Positions 25,681 through 40,500 of a stretch of 64,000 bases of DNA are shown here, in pieces; within the stretch, counting starts at the first letter, position 1; each line of letters begins with the position of its first letter. The stretch covers positions 1,836,167 through 1,900,166 of the forward strand of contig CM022665.1 in assembly GCA_012295275.1 (NCBI GenBank), given 5' to 3'. The position numbers and the translations under genes were made by a program. The DNA is from Chrysomallon squamiferum (taxonomy: Eukaryota; Mollusca; Gastropoda; Neomphalida; Peltospiridae). The notes beneath the pieces were generated by a model. It saw only the letters and a list, made by a program, of their open reading frames with translations, was not told where the DNA came from and made no database searches.

Positions 25681-28038
25681 ACTAATAATGCTAATAAAAA
25701 TAAACATCATGGGATATAGTATGCAGCATCTTGGCAGTTAACACAATGGTTTTACAATTTGCTGTTCTTATATGCATGTAAGAAAATATTTTGTTACCAC
25801 TAAAAAAAAAATTAAAAAATCATTGTAAAATGTTGAAAAGCTGTGTGAACTAATGAACTATCAAATGCCCTGTTATAATTTGAAAATTTGAACATGTACA
25901 AATGAGTTTTAAGAGCTGTAGTTCAAATATTTAACACCTAGTAATGTAAAGTATACTAATAGATTAAACAGATTTAAGCCAGCAATTTATAGTTTATCCT
26001 ATCAGTATTTTATTGAAGTCTATCAAAAGCAAAACCATCAGTTAGTTTTACTTGTGTTTTAACAGCAGTTGTTTCCATTTTTTTTAAATGAGCAATGATC
26101 TACAGAGGTCACTAAGCAAATTATAACTTCAAAAGTTAGTGTGGCACAATCATTTCTTACATTTTAGAATTCTATTCCATTATACAACAAACTGAACTCA
26201 TTCACCAATTACTAAACCATTTTCAGTTTAATTTTAATTAGGGTCTAAAATTCTAAAAGGATCTGAGTTTCAAGTTTTCCAAGAAATCCTGTTTCAACAG
26301 ATGTCTAAATTTTAATCATCTTTTAAAATTATTATTCTAAGACAGAATGACATTCACAATCTGTCAAAGCAAATAACCGGAAGTAATAAATGTCTGACTC
26401 TGCCCTGTCAAAATACACTATTTTATATTAGCTGTTAAAAAGAAAAGAGAAACATACATATTACACCTTTATTTGTAATAATTTTCTCAGAGGAAACCTG
26501 TCAGTTTCATACAAATAAGACATTTTGAGAATGAACATTCCAAACAATTTACTTAACATTAATTGCATATTTTAAAGACATAGCTAATTTTAGCATGACT
26601 TCAGAATAATGTGTGTTTGATCAATAAAGTAATATATTTAATCTTTACTAGTGAGCACTGCTAATGCCATAACAAACTCAATTCCAAAAAAATAATCTGG
26701 TATCTGAAATCAGTTTCATATATTACCCATATCAATCCAAACATACATACATACAAGAACAATATACATAAATATATATCAGCAAATATTCATTTTGTTT
26801 TTTTCAAACAATTTACATAAACATTTTACATATAAACAGATGTTAATAATAAAAACACATGTAGAGCAGGTGTGGTATCAAACATGAATACACTGATTTT
26901 CATTATATAACAGCACTATGATTACAGAATGTATTCAACAAAGCACTCCATTCTATTGTCAGTAAAACCTGATACGACAATTCCAATTCAAAATACTGTG
27001 CATCACAAAAGTATGCTACTTTGATAATGACCCTTTAAAAAAGAGATTATCAGTTTAAGGTTTATCCTTGTTTTACAAATAACTGAGAAATGGAAAAACA
27101 AAAGTAATATTTCGAAATGTACTAATGAATCTTCATCCAGAACGAAAATGATATAAAACACTCAGGATTACACTTGTTTCAGTTTTTTAATTTTGTTTTA
27201 GTTTAAATCTGACTTTTCTTTCACATCAAAACAGTTGTGTTTAAAGGAACATGTATTACTTGTGAGAACACAATTTGACAAATCTGAAAAGCACAACACC
27301 CACTAACCAAAATGAAAATTCAGAAAAAAAATTTAAAATTTAAAATTGATCTATCTTTTTCTATTATCTACAAATAGGTACCAAATCATGAGTACAGCTG
27401 TTGAAAACAAATACTTAATGTACAATACAAACTGTGCTCAGTAATAAATTATTTTTGTTTGAAAGCTTGTTAAATGCAAAATCAATTTTTATCACTTTTG
27501 TGACCTGACCTATGACAAAAATCTGAATGTTTTCATAATGAGACTTGAATTCTGCTTTATTAAAGCATATACCAATCAAATATATGTAAAATAAAATAAA
27601 TAAATCTTGAATAAAAAACAAAATAATAACATAATTAAGTTATGGTGTATTCTGTAAATTGCTGCATTCAGTAAGAAAATAAAGAGTATAAACTAAAGTA
27701 CTGAGAGTGACTAACATAAATCAGTATTAACAGCAGCACAGTGAGAGAAATGTTTTTAGTTATTTTTAAACTGGGTCAATTTGATAAAAGTTAAATACAA
27801 AATATCTGGAAGATAAGAAATAATAAGACCAAAAAAAAAAAAAAAATTAAAAATTAAAAACATTTAAAAAACAAACAAAAAAAAAGTAAGAAAAATAAAC
27901 AAACATTTTGTGCAGACAATTTTATGGAGACAATAATAAAAATGCATGGCATCTTCTATTATTCTTTTAAATTAATTTTATTTGATCAAGTATTTACTGC
28001 AGTGAAAAATATACCGTCTACAGCCACTGAATTCACAT

Positions 28039-31000
28039 TTAGTTAATACTTAAAGTCCAGTCTTCAGCAACATTAACATCAGGTTTCCTAATTGTAAAAA
28101 CTTTGTTTTCACTGTTAAAAGAATGTCCAAGTTCTACTGATGAACCATCTGCAAAAAGAAAACAAATGAGCATTTTAATTCTTTACTTTTAAAAAAAATA
28201 AAAAATAAAATATTACTGATAATACATTTCTATATACTTTAGATAAAATTAAATAATAAAACCAATGCTGAAAGAAAATGAAATTTGTATTTTCAATTTT
28301 TTAGTGTAACAAAATTAATTAAATGAAAATGAACAGTACATAATTAATCAATTATAAATAATGTACATGATTTAATTCAAAGATCCCTTCAGATTTTATT
28401 TTAATCTATTTATTTATTTATTTTTATCATCCCTCTAGGACCCACATGTAACATTAATGTAATCTGACCTGTGGCCTACAATTGGCAAAAATAAACAAAG
28501 TAACCCAAAAAAAGGAAAACTGGTCAGACAAAAAGAAAAAAGAGTTTGCAAATGGAAAATATTTAAAATGAAAACAGGAACATTAAAAATGGATAGAGAA
28601 TGTAACACACTTACCTCCTTTTTTAAGTAAAACTCTACCTGGAGCATTTGTGAAACCAACTATAACAATTTTTTCTATCCATTCTTTTGTTTTATAATTA
28701 TTATTCTTTGCTAGGTTTCTGTAAAATAAAAACACATTTTTATATTTTCTCTTGCTTTTGTTATTAAAGTAATAAAACTTTCAAAGTTATGTTTCAAAAT
28801 TATTTTTATTACATAAATTTCTGAAGTTCTAAAGATAATGTTTATACTTACTTGCTTTCTAAATGATTATTTTCAAAATGTAACTGTCTGTGAATGTATT
28901 CTCCATTTTTATAATTGAAAGTTCTATAGTCATCAACATACAAACTTCCTGAAGCTCTACCCTGAAATTGAAATTGACATAAACTTGATTAGAAAACATG
29001 TACATTTTTATAATTACTATTATGGAAATGAAAGCAATTAAATGTTTATAAATAAAAGAGTAAAGTTTTTTGTTGTTTTTTTAAAACACATTCATGATCA
29101 ATAAAACAAATCATTCCACAGAAAACTAATTTGAAATGACATCCAATGACAAATTCATCAGCAGAAAAATGTTTAGATTTGACAATATTTACTTGTTTAT
29201 CAAGACAGATAATCAGAGTAAATGGATCTTGATATGACAGTGTTGCAGATCTTCTTATCCATTTTTTCTAGGTATTATAAATCCACCACGCTGATAAACA
29301 GGAATCTGAAATGTCAAGAATAAATTCTTTAATGTATAGCAGCTCAGTTACTTTTACTTTGTTTCCAGCAAGTGTACGTTTTCTGTTTTTTATTAATATT
29401 TTTTTAATCTAACATTTAATTTCATTATACTCATTGTTTTTGGTGTGAAAAGCTTTTACTCAAAGAAACATCAAAATGTCAATTGCAAAAAGATTATTAA
29501 AAAAGCTAACAATAATTTTAGAACTTTAATTTTTATGTAACTGGGTATATTTAATATTACTACAGATAAAGAATTGAAAGGGGAAAAAAATAAAGGAAAT
29601 TACTAATCATTTAAAAAGTGTGGTACCAGCCCAAGTGATATTATGTCATTTAGAATTTGTTAACATTACAAACCTTATTAAGAGGTGCCGCTACATTTCT
29701 CTCCTCACCTCCAGTAAATCTGTCATAGGTCTGAACGTCATACCAAATCTGAAGCACAAAACAGAATCTAACAAAATCTGTCTAACAGAATCAGCAGACA
29801 AAATATAGATTTTGTCAGCTATTACATGACTATATGTAGTTTTGATCTAAAAATGTTTGATATGTAAGTATTTTAATTGTATTAATTCAACATGGACAAT
29901 ATCTATATTCTGACTAATGTAATTCAAAATATAATTATAAAAACTAACCCAATGCAATCATGACAATTAAGAAAGTATTTTAAGAAAACACAACAAACCG
30001 TATCAGAGCCAGGGAAATAAACATTTGCTGTTGTAGCTCCTTGCTCAGTGACAGGCCGAACCAGAAGTGCTGGTCCTAAAATAATATCAAATTTTAATAC
30101 TTAATGTTCCTCTGAAACCTATCATAGTCATATATACATATTTTAATTATCTTTTCAATCACTTTCTAATTTATTTTATTTTTGATCATTATTAATTGTA
30201 AAAAAAAATAATGCAATTTTTAGTTACAGATTAAAAATAATACTTGCTTAAGGATAAAACTAAAATTGTACTTATAAACATTTGACATTTGTTTTGTTTT
30301 TTTGTGTTTGATGCACTCACCTAAAAGAAAATTATCATCTATTCCAAAAGTAGCAACTTCTTCTGGAAACTCCACCCAAAGTGGCTGCATAATAGGCCTG
30401 CCATCTTTTTCAGCTAAATAGAATTCAGTATACAAATATGGCAACAATGAATATCGAAAACGGATGGCATCCCGAACAATTTTCATATTTTCTTCTGGGA
30501 GAAGATATGGTTCTCTTCTCTTTGTGTCCAAATGAGCATGAGCTCGGAAAAATGGATAAAATGACCCTGCCTAAAAAAAAAAAAAAAAAATAAATAAATA
30601 AATAAATAAATACAAAATTATTTGTAAGACTCATTATCATTATTTAAAAATAAAAAAATAGTATAAACTTAAACAGCTACTTATCAACAACTAGAAGATG
30701 AAATGAATGAATGACCAACAAATTTAATTTTTTAGATAATAAATTGCAGGAATTTGAATTCAAATCTTATATGTAATGAGGAACAAAAAGTGTGAACAAT
30801 GATTGAAAAATAACATAAATGATGATACAAACCTGATACCATCTTGTTTGAAGCTCAGCTTCTGGATTTCTGAAGAAACCCCCAACATCAGCACCAGAAA
30901 ATGTTATTCCAGCAATATTTAAAGACAGGATCATAGGTGTTGCTATTTTTAAATGTGACCACTCTCCCATATTATCACCAGTCCAAACAGCACCTGGATA

Positions 31001-34000
31001 AATAATCACAATCAAAAGTATTTTTAAAAAAAAGAACACAAAATATTAAAAAATATATATATTTGTTTTTAAATGCTATTTTTTAGAAAATTATCAAAGT
31101 ACCATGAATTTAAATAAACAAATTAATAAATTATTCAGCAATTAATTATGGTGTATTTATCTGAAAAACTATCTTATATTTCAGGGACAATATAACCGAA
31201 AATAAATACAACAAAATGATTCACGGTCTTGTGTTTTATAATTATAATTTGAGCTTTAAGAAAAATTATTTGGATATTTAACTTCAACTAATTAATTTAT
31301 AAATACCATATTTCTGTGAGCCAGCAAAAAATGCTCGGCTCAAGACAAAAGGCCTGTCTTTTCCCCCAGATCTCTGAATTAACCCATCTGCTGTTGCCTT
31401 TTGCTGAAAAGTTTATAAAATACCAAATTTAAAATGGCACAAACAAATAATCAACACTATTTTCATCTTAGTTTAGCTAGTTTAATGAAAATCAATTTAT
31501 TCAATATTTAAATATAGTGAATATACAAAATTAAGTTTGGAATAAAAACAACAAAGACCTGTATTTTTTCATATTCCTATACAAGAAAAAAATATGTTAA
31601 ATGGAAATTACATATGTTTAACTGTAATTTATCCCATCTAACGTGACTTAATCAGAATCTAGTATTTTTCTACTAATCATGTAAGAAATTTAAGTATTAT
31701 TAATAACCATAAAAAGAAAAAACTAATCTGTGATCAGCATTCTTTATTATTATATTTATTTTACTCAAAACTGCACATTAAATTTAAAATAAAAATGAAG
31801 GTTCACAAGAAAGACATTGTTAATAATTCCTAGTTATATTTTAAAAATCGAAAACACCCAACAAAATGAATGGGTGAAGGTATCTAAAGTACTTCCATTT
31901 GCACTTGAAATGCACCCATAGTATCATCACTAATAACAATGTTAAAGCAGCATCAACTGGAATGAAATCACCAAGGACTATTGACCAAGGGGCCCAGTTT
32001 TCTAGGCCAATAAATTAAAATTGGTGCTTTGTTTATGCCTATAGCAGGTACAAAAAACTAAATAAATTTAAAACAGAAAATAATTTTTAAACATTTACAT
32101 TTGCAAAATTTGGAAAGCATTTCCAATTCATTTGATAAATAGTATCTCATTTTTTTAAAATCTACAACTTATCACTAACCAATCCAACGATATTTGCTTT
32201 TCTTGACATTGGTACTCAAGGATTAATTATAATTTATTTATATTAACTGCATATTTGCAAGATCTCTAATACACGTTCCTTGTCAATTATGTTAATATAT
32301 TGTATTCAATCTATCTAAATAGTAAATGAATAAAAAGAACACACACAAAAAAAATAGTAAAAAATAATAGAGAACAAAACTCCCAAGTTTTAACTTTCAT
32401 TTGAATCACTGACATTCATTTACATTCTTGCTATTAATGAAGTTGTGGTCTTCATGCAGGAAGTTATCAACAACATGCTGTCATTCATAAAACTTATTTT
32501 GTACATTAAAAAAAATTAGTAGTAATATAAAAAAAAATTATCATAAAAGTTAAATCTTTGTAAAAATTGGTAAATGTAAGTGACAAAATATCTACTTTTG
32601 TTTTAATGATACATTTAGTTTTTAAATAAAAATACTTTCAACAATGCAATTTATAGAATAAATGTGCATAAAACCATCTGAAAGGTTAATATTACATTCT
32701 GATCATTTCAGAGCAAAAGATATGCAACAAATTGCTGAGGAAAAGCACAGGAAGCTGAATGCAAGAAGCACTGGGAAACAAGTCAAAAGAATGTTATTTT
32801 AGTGGATTTCTCATTATAAAAAAGTAAGTCTTTGTCTACAGGCTAAAATACATACCAGCAGGTCTAATCACAAAAACAAACAAATGCTTAACTGAGAAGA
32901 TCTGGTAATTCAATTTTCATGAGTGTGAAATCCAAACTGATACATCTTTGTAGCCTTTCAGTAATTATTTGAGTCTGGTGTCAGCAATATCTCATTATTG
33001 TATCAAAATGCCAGTTAGTGTAATTTTAGTCACTCATTTCAAAATATGCTCATTTATGCAAGTAAAATGTTTTTGAAAAATCAGATCAAAGACTGACAAT
33101 TCCAGTAAAACAACTGCTTTTCAGAAAACTGAAAAAATAAAATGTGTGCTTTGTGATTTTATGAGATACCTTCACAAATTTAGAAGAGAAAAAAAAACAA
33201 ATGTGCCAGTAAATTAGATGCTTTGCCAAGGCTAGTTAGGCTTTAAGCTGCATTATAATGTCCATACCACATATAAACCATACAGATTATGAACATCACG
33301 ATTTTCCAGGCCATTGTAATGGAGAACATCTTTAGGAAAAGTAACTTCAGGTCCCTGAAATACTGAGGGTTCGTTCATATCATTCCAAACCCATAGGTCA
33401 GGGGTTGAACCTGGATGAACGTCTAGTTCAAACATATTAGCCCACCATTTGCGTACCTCAGGATTTAGGAAATCTGGCCAACACGATGTGCCTATAACAA
33501 TAAAAAAAAGAAGAAAAGCCACTGACTTTGTACCTACCACATACATTCCATATACATTATGAACATCTCTATTTTCAAAGCCCCGATAATGAATGACATC
33601 TTTGTGAAATGTCACCTCGGGACCATTGAAAACTGATGGTTCATTCATGTCATTCCAGACAAAAAGATCAGGGGTTGCCCCTTGATGCACATCATATACA
33701 AATTTGCCTGCCCACCACTGCTGAACTTCTGGATTGGTGAAATCTGGCCAAGCTGAGGTACCTAGAATAGTAACAATAATTTATTTTGAACTGAAACATT
33801 TTTATCTATGATGGCAAAACGAACTGGTGCACATTCTTCCTTATCATTAAAAAAATAATAATAATAATTTCATTACAACCACTACATTAGAAATTATATT
33901 TTATTCTGATTTATAAATGCAAGAATTTATCAACTGAAACATATTTTCTGCCAAGGAAAAGTGCTGAAACAGTTTGTGAGTATTATAATAAAATTTCTAA

Positions 34001-34533
34001 CCTGGCCAACACCATCCTTCATAATCACTTCCATCTCTATTTTTCACAAAAAATCCTTTAGATCTTGCATCTGTGTAAACTTCATAGGCATCATCTTTTT
34101 TCAAATGTGGGTCAACAATTATAACAAGTTTGCGACCTTTTGAAGAAAGTTTTCCTATCATCTCTTTGGGATTAGGAAACTTGTCATTTGCCCAGGTGAA
34201 ATATCTGACAAAGAAATGTTTTAAATTATTTAAAAACAAATTAGAAAAGGTCCCATTGTTGGAGGGGCATTGTTTTAATATGATCCAATTATATATCCAG
34301 TATGATAATATGATTCTTGAATTCTAATGTGTTCAAAATCAAGCAATTTCACTTGATTAATTTAAAACATATCTTTTCCTTTGTGAAATAAATTTTGTTA
34401 CCACATAAACAGGAAAAAGTTAGTTTTACCTTTTGCCATCAGTGTGTTCAATGTCTAGCCACAAAACATCAAAAGGGATATCCACTTTATCCATATTTTC
34501 CTCAACTCTGAAATTGGTTTAAAAAATAAATAA

Positions 34534-34564
<31 letters not shown>

Positions 34565-37500
34565 GTCTGTGTTTGAGATATTGCAAATTATCAAAGTTTA
34601 AATCTGTGAAATCATTATTTTATAGCTCAAGTTATTCCTTTATAAATTAATATCCATGTTCATAAAGTTTCTTGGAGCATTATTGTACTTTATTTTTTTC
34701 ATTTGTATTAAGATATTGGATACATACGAGGCAACATCAGTTTCATCATTGTAATTCCACCTGCACTGATGGTAAGCAATGGAGAACAACTGAAAAATAA
34801 AACAGGCACTGTAAGAGCATAATTTAAAACAAATGTTATTTGTAAAAAATAATAAATAATTAATTTAAAAAATAAAAGTAATCACAATAAAGCTCAAAGT
34901 GAAATAAAAATTAATTATGTGCACATTTTTATAAAATAAATCTCTGAAACTAAATTTCTTTTTTCTCTTGTTAGTTCTCTAAAAAAGACATTATTTTTGT
35001 TCTTTTTATATTTACACTTAATCAAATAACAGTAAATAAAATGTTAAGTTAATTACAAACTGTTATGTGACTTAGCTTTCTATTATTCATTCTGATTCAT
35101 TATTTCTACCTCAACAAACCTATAAATAAATTTAAAAACCAGTTGTTTTTTCTGAGTTTGTTAAATTAACTATTTGAGCAGACCTAATGGTACTTACAGG
35201 TGGAAGGGCAGTGGTGCCAGTGAGACGAGCATACTGCCGGAACACATCTTTTGGTCGAGGTCCCATCATAACAAACAAATCAATTACTCCACTCTCTGAA
35301 AACCAGTGTGTATCAGTCTGTGGGATTTCATTATTTCCTTGAACAAAATCAGCCATCTTGGAAAAAATAGTCTGAAATTAAAAAAAATACATTTTGTGTT
35401 TGGACAAAAAAATATCTGTACTTTTGAACTTCTGTTACTAACTACAACAAATGTCAAGTGAAACAGAAAAAATAAAATCATACACAATTTGTGTAAAATG
35501 TAACTGAAAAAGAATGAGTTTAGGTTTTAAATATTTTTTGGTCTAAACCTGTCTGCAGTAGAAACAGATCATCCGACTGTATACTCATGCTGTCACTTTA
35601 GTGTTGCCATGTGGTGTGGTAATAAATGTCAATCAAACACAGAGTAACAATATTTGTAACTGTTACTTCATGTAAAAACTAAACTTTGACACTAACCTTG
35701 TCTGCCACATTAGAACTAATGTCAACCCACGTCTCAGCAGCATTATGCCAGAAAACACCAACAGTCTGCTTCTCACTATACATTTAGAGAAAATATATTA
35801 TTCTAAATGTATTATTAATATAAATCCTTTGCACTTATTGTTTGTTCAGTTTTAATTTTTATTATTTAGGTTGGAATTATTATGAACCATTTAAAAATCA
35901 TTGACATACTGTAGATGAGTGGGTGGGTCTTCAGTGGTATCAACAAAATAATGAAAATATTCTTCAATTTCATTTTTGGTTATAAAGCATTTAAGACCAC
36001 TAAATATTAACATTTAAAATCCAGTGTTTATTAACACTTAAAATCTCAGTAGTATTTGTATTCCCAATATATAATGCTTTGCAGTCACATTAATATGTTA
36101 AATCCTGTTTCCTAAAATGTGTGAATATGGAAAATCAATTAGGAAAAAGAAAAAACATCTGAAATGAAAGAACTTAAAAAATATAAGAAATACTAACTTG
36201 TGAGCAATCATCATTGGCACAGACCCATACAGAGCCATAGGATTGTAGAGTTCATATTCAAAAACATCAAGGTTAAACAATCTGTATGGATCACCATTTC
36301 TGGAAAAAAAACATTTTGTTTCAAGTAACAACAAATTAATAAATAGAAAATTAAACATGTCCCAAATTTTTATCATCTTAAAAAGACAACTGTTATCAAA
36401 TGATCCAAATTAGTTAATGCAGCTGACTGCAGGAAAGGTTAATACATCTAAAATATTTTAGAATAATGTTCTAAGGAATAAAGAAAACATATGTAGAAAT
36501 TAAATGGTTTGTCCTTTCTTATGATTAATATGGTTAAAAAAAACAAAAATAACAAATTATTTATATTATAAAGCAATAAAATGATTCATCGTGCAACTGT
36601 AAACATTACTATGACCATGTCATTTTGCAACATTTAAAGCAAATATCTCTGCAGTATTACAGCCAAGTTTATTCTTTAGAATGAATTCTTACTTTGTAGT
36701 TTTCAAAGCTAGTGAATCAGCATGTAATGGAATGCCATAAACAAACTGGAAACCTGGAAAGTTTATGTCCATTCCAACAGATGTAGGGCCTATAAAAAAA
36801 GTTGCAATTTAATAGAAAAATGTATAGAGAATTATTTGATATGATATGAAAATGATGTGAGAGAAAAAAAAGATATAAAAAAACAACCTTTACTTTCAAT
36901 ATATATTTTTTACTGCTAAAAAACCCACATAATAATAATAGTGTGAACAAAATAATGAAAGCTTATGTAATAATAAGTTTTATTATTATTATTATTTATT
37001 TTATTTATTTTTATCTATTTCAGGTAATGTTTTTCTTCCGAAGGTAATTTTCAAAAATAAAAAAGCTGAAATGCTGACCATTAGGTTTGGAATCTGTAAA
37101 TGATTTGTAGGTTTCTTCCCACAAGTCTGGTTCTTCTTTGGGTTTTTCATCTTTATTTTCTTCTTTGTTTTCTTCTTTAACTTCTTGTTTATCTTCTTCC
37201 TAGAACAGCAAAAATACATCAGACGCTGTCTTGAAAGTATAATATTAAATAATTTCAAACAATTTTTAAAAATTATGAATTTCATTTTATGAAACAAAAT
37301 CTGTAATTGGTATTTTAAAACAATACTGCGAATGAATCTTTATTTTTGGTCTTAAGCGATAATTAACTGTTAGGCCAGTGGTTAGCACTCAGCACTCTAC
37401 CTTTTTTTGTATCTTTGTTAACAATTAGAGTAGTTAAAACTTTAATAATTAATTAAATCATTAATGCAATCAAAATCATTTCAGTTTAATCCATTGATTT

Positions 37501-40500
37501 TATAATGATTATGAGTTTGCTGGGAATTCCAACTTTACTGAATAAGACGTACACAAGCTCTATACTAGGTTTTTCATTTTATATCCTTCTACATAAATGA
37601 GGAACTGAATTATCAACAACATACCTTTTTCTCTGCAGCATCTTCTTCTTCTGTCTTCTGAGGTTCAGGCTCTCGTGAATCTCTGAAAGGTGTGGAAAAC
37701 CAAGATTTAATTCCAGATCCAATGCTACTGAACCAGCCCCTACAAAGTGTAGGAAAAATGCTGTTGTTCTTTTAGTTCACCTTAGAAGACATTACAAGGT
37801 TTTAATATTTTTGTTCAATACCACAATTATTACAAAAGAAACAACATCTGTTTACTGAACCTCTTTTAAAGAATAAATCAAAAATGTAATTGAGAAATAA
37901 AGAATAGGCTTCATGATCCTTATAATGTTGTACATAAAAATGTAAATTATAAGTAACAGATAAAAATACATACGGTTTAATTCTTAAGTGTTCAAATTTG
38001 AGAAGACCCAATGCATTTAGACTGACAACCGGCTTGTCTTCTGAATAGAGGTCAATTTTAAAAGGGTCAGCAGATATTACACCCGTTATATCTTCCATTT
38101 TGAATGTAATGCTACGCCTGGAGCTTTCATCAACTTTCATCCTGAAAATGACATTAAAATAATGAAATATAAAACTATTATTTTCAGTAAGTTTCTAAGT
38201 ATAGAATTCACAAACAAGTACTGTTTATAATAAATTATTATTTTAAAATAAAATACAAAATGTAACATTAACAGAAATAACATTTACTAACAGTTAAAAA
38301 ATGCATTCCTTTTTATTGAGCAAACAAAAACAACAGAATAAAAAAATTTAAAATTACAGAAGATATGTTCTTTGGCTTTGCTAGACAAACTACTTGATGA
38401 AATCAGAAAACATACTTACTCCTGAGGTAAAGGTTCTTTGGTTAACACCTCTCCATAAGGTATTTCATATCTAAGTTTCAATGGAGAGAGCTCATTGATT
38501 TTGAACCTAACTGTTTTGTCCTGAAGACCAAATATTTGCAATATAAATTTTTGATCATTTTGTTTATTTATTAACTGTAATTCTATTGATGTGGATGTTG
38601 TTCTAAGAGAATTCAACAAAGCTTTATATGATGACTGTCCTGCTTCTGTACTTCGCTGGCGTCTGAAAAATATATTTCAGAATAGAGTATACTGTAAATA
38701 ACCAGAAAAATAAATATATTCAATAATTTATATAATGGTATTTTCAAAATGGTGACATATATTAATAACATGTGTATCAAGGCAAAATAAAAAATGTCCA
38801 ACAGATCTCAATGATTTTCTAAATTTACATCAGTTATATATATTATTATATTATTATAGTTAGAATTATAACTTACTTGCAGAATCCACTCTGGTCACAA
38901 GCTTTAAAGTTATCCCTACTGACAGACAGACACTGGGACACAAGCATGATCAGGCAAACAGTGAAATGTACAAGAACGTTTTTACTCTGAAGTAGAAAAG
39001 AAAGTCTGTTCTAAATATTCAATGACTTCACTACAAGATGTTAACCTACTGGTATATTTTTCAACAGGTTTGATTTAATTTACTTAGTCAGTGTATTAGG
39101 TATAACGATTTAAAATCATTGTAATGGTATGTTAAAAACAGGATTACTGTTATTGTGTTACGCACAGACATACTTCTGTTTCGAATGAAGACATCATTGT
39201 AAACCTTTCAAATTTAATCTCTAAAGTGATTATTAAAAGAGAGTTTGTAATTAAAGATTTGAATACAATGCACTTCATCAGAGTGAAGAAGCAGAAATTG
39301 TGTAGACAACCTACAGCATTATAAAAAACATTTTGAATCAATAAACAGAAGTGGAACAATAATTCACTATTCAAAATACATTCTCTTTCGTCTTAGATTT
39401 TGAAAAAACATCAAAAAAACAATAACAATTTGATAGAAACCAAATAACATTTGTTATTTAAAACAAACATCATTTATCTCAGGTTAAGATCAATGAGTTG
39501 AAAGCTGTGATATTAAGCACAATCATTCATAACCAGATAAAACAGATAATTATTGATCTTTCTAAGCATCTGGTTAAAGCTTTTATATTCACAAACTAAT
39601 ATATGTAGCTCAATATTTTAAATCTACTGAAGTCAAACAAATACGATATGCACATATATAACCCATTAATAAAATACATTCATATATACATTTTTATAAG
39701 ACAATACAATGATTATTAACTGCTCAATTACTAAAATAATAATAATAAAAAAGAAAAAAATATAATGAAATTTTATATCTAATGAGATAACCTGAAACTT
39801 CACCAATTAATTATAATAGAAAAATTTGAAATAATATTGTGCATGTGTGTGTGTTTAAGTTGTGTATTGAGTTTTCTGAATACATTTTGCAAAACTTGTC
39901 ACAATTTAATATTTAATTTTTACTTATTTCATGATTGTCATGGCTTCCTAAACAATGGTGCATGTTCAAAGTGGCACTTGCATTAGTGAAAACAAAGGAA
40001 AATAGAAAATGAACTGAAAATAAATAAATTTCAAAGTATTCAAATCACTGTTAATATCATCATGAAATATTTATTACATTAATTTATTTGACATGTATCC
40101 ATTATAACAAGTGCTGTTTACCTGTACTTTCAAACACACATGCACACTAATCATCAACATGAAATGTTTTCTTTTACTTCCATCAGTGAATTCACACATT
40201 TCTACACAGAAACATCTCGATATCCTAGACTACTGATCTGTCCAGTCAGAAACTTAGCATCTTTTTTCAGTGCAGCAAATTATCAATTAAAGTAAGTATC
40301 ACAAATTAATTTTTTTTACAAAGTAGCATAAAAGTTCATAAAGAATAAATACTGTTATATGATCAGCAGACATCAGTGAAAGTGAAATACAGCTAGTTAA
40401 TTTTTAATATAATGAAACTTCATAATCAACCTGCTCTTTCAACATTCACATCTTTCTTTTCTTTTCTTTAATGCAAATTTTTTTTCACTTCCATTTTGTT

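Larger units (their letters stand above)
22143..28038. other. Convergent 3' intergenic region (3' UTRs of both genes)
   Basis: Lies between the stop of the PLEKHG-like gene and the stop of GANAB on the opposite strand. It is AT-rich, with several AATAAA signals on the plus strand (22562, 23403, about 23545). A TTTATT at 27977-27982 could be a GANAB poly(A) signal on the minus strand. It holds a TIR-bounded element at 25363-25593 and TG/CA/CATA microsatellites around it. A TGACGTCA site is at 22986-22993. No further coding exon was recognised. Confidence 0.7.

Noticed and set aside
33492-33537. Possibility that the two nucleophile exons are both constitutive
   Set aside because: Would duplicate 75 residues of a GH31 catalytic barrel; the 46-nt intron and equal phases favour one-of-two use, though only RNA data can settle it.
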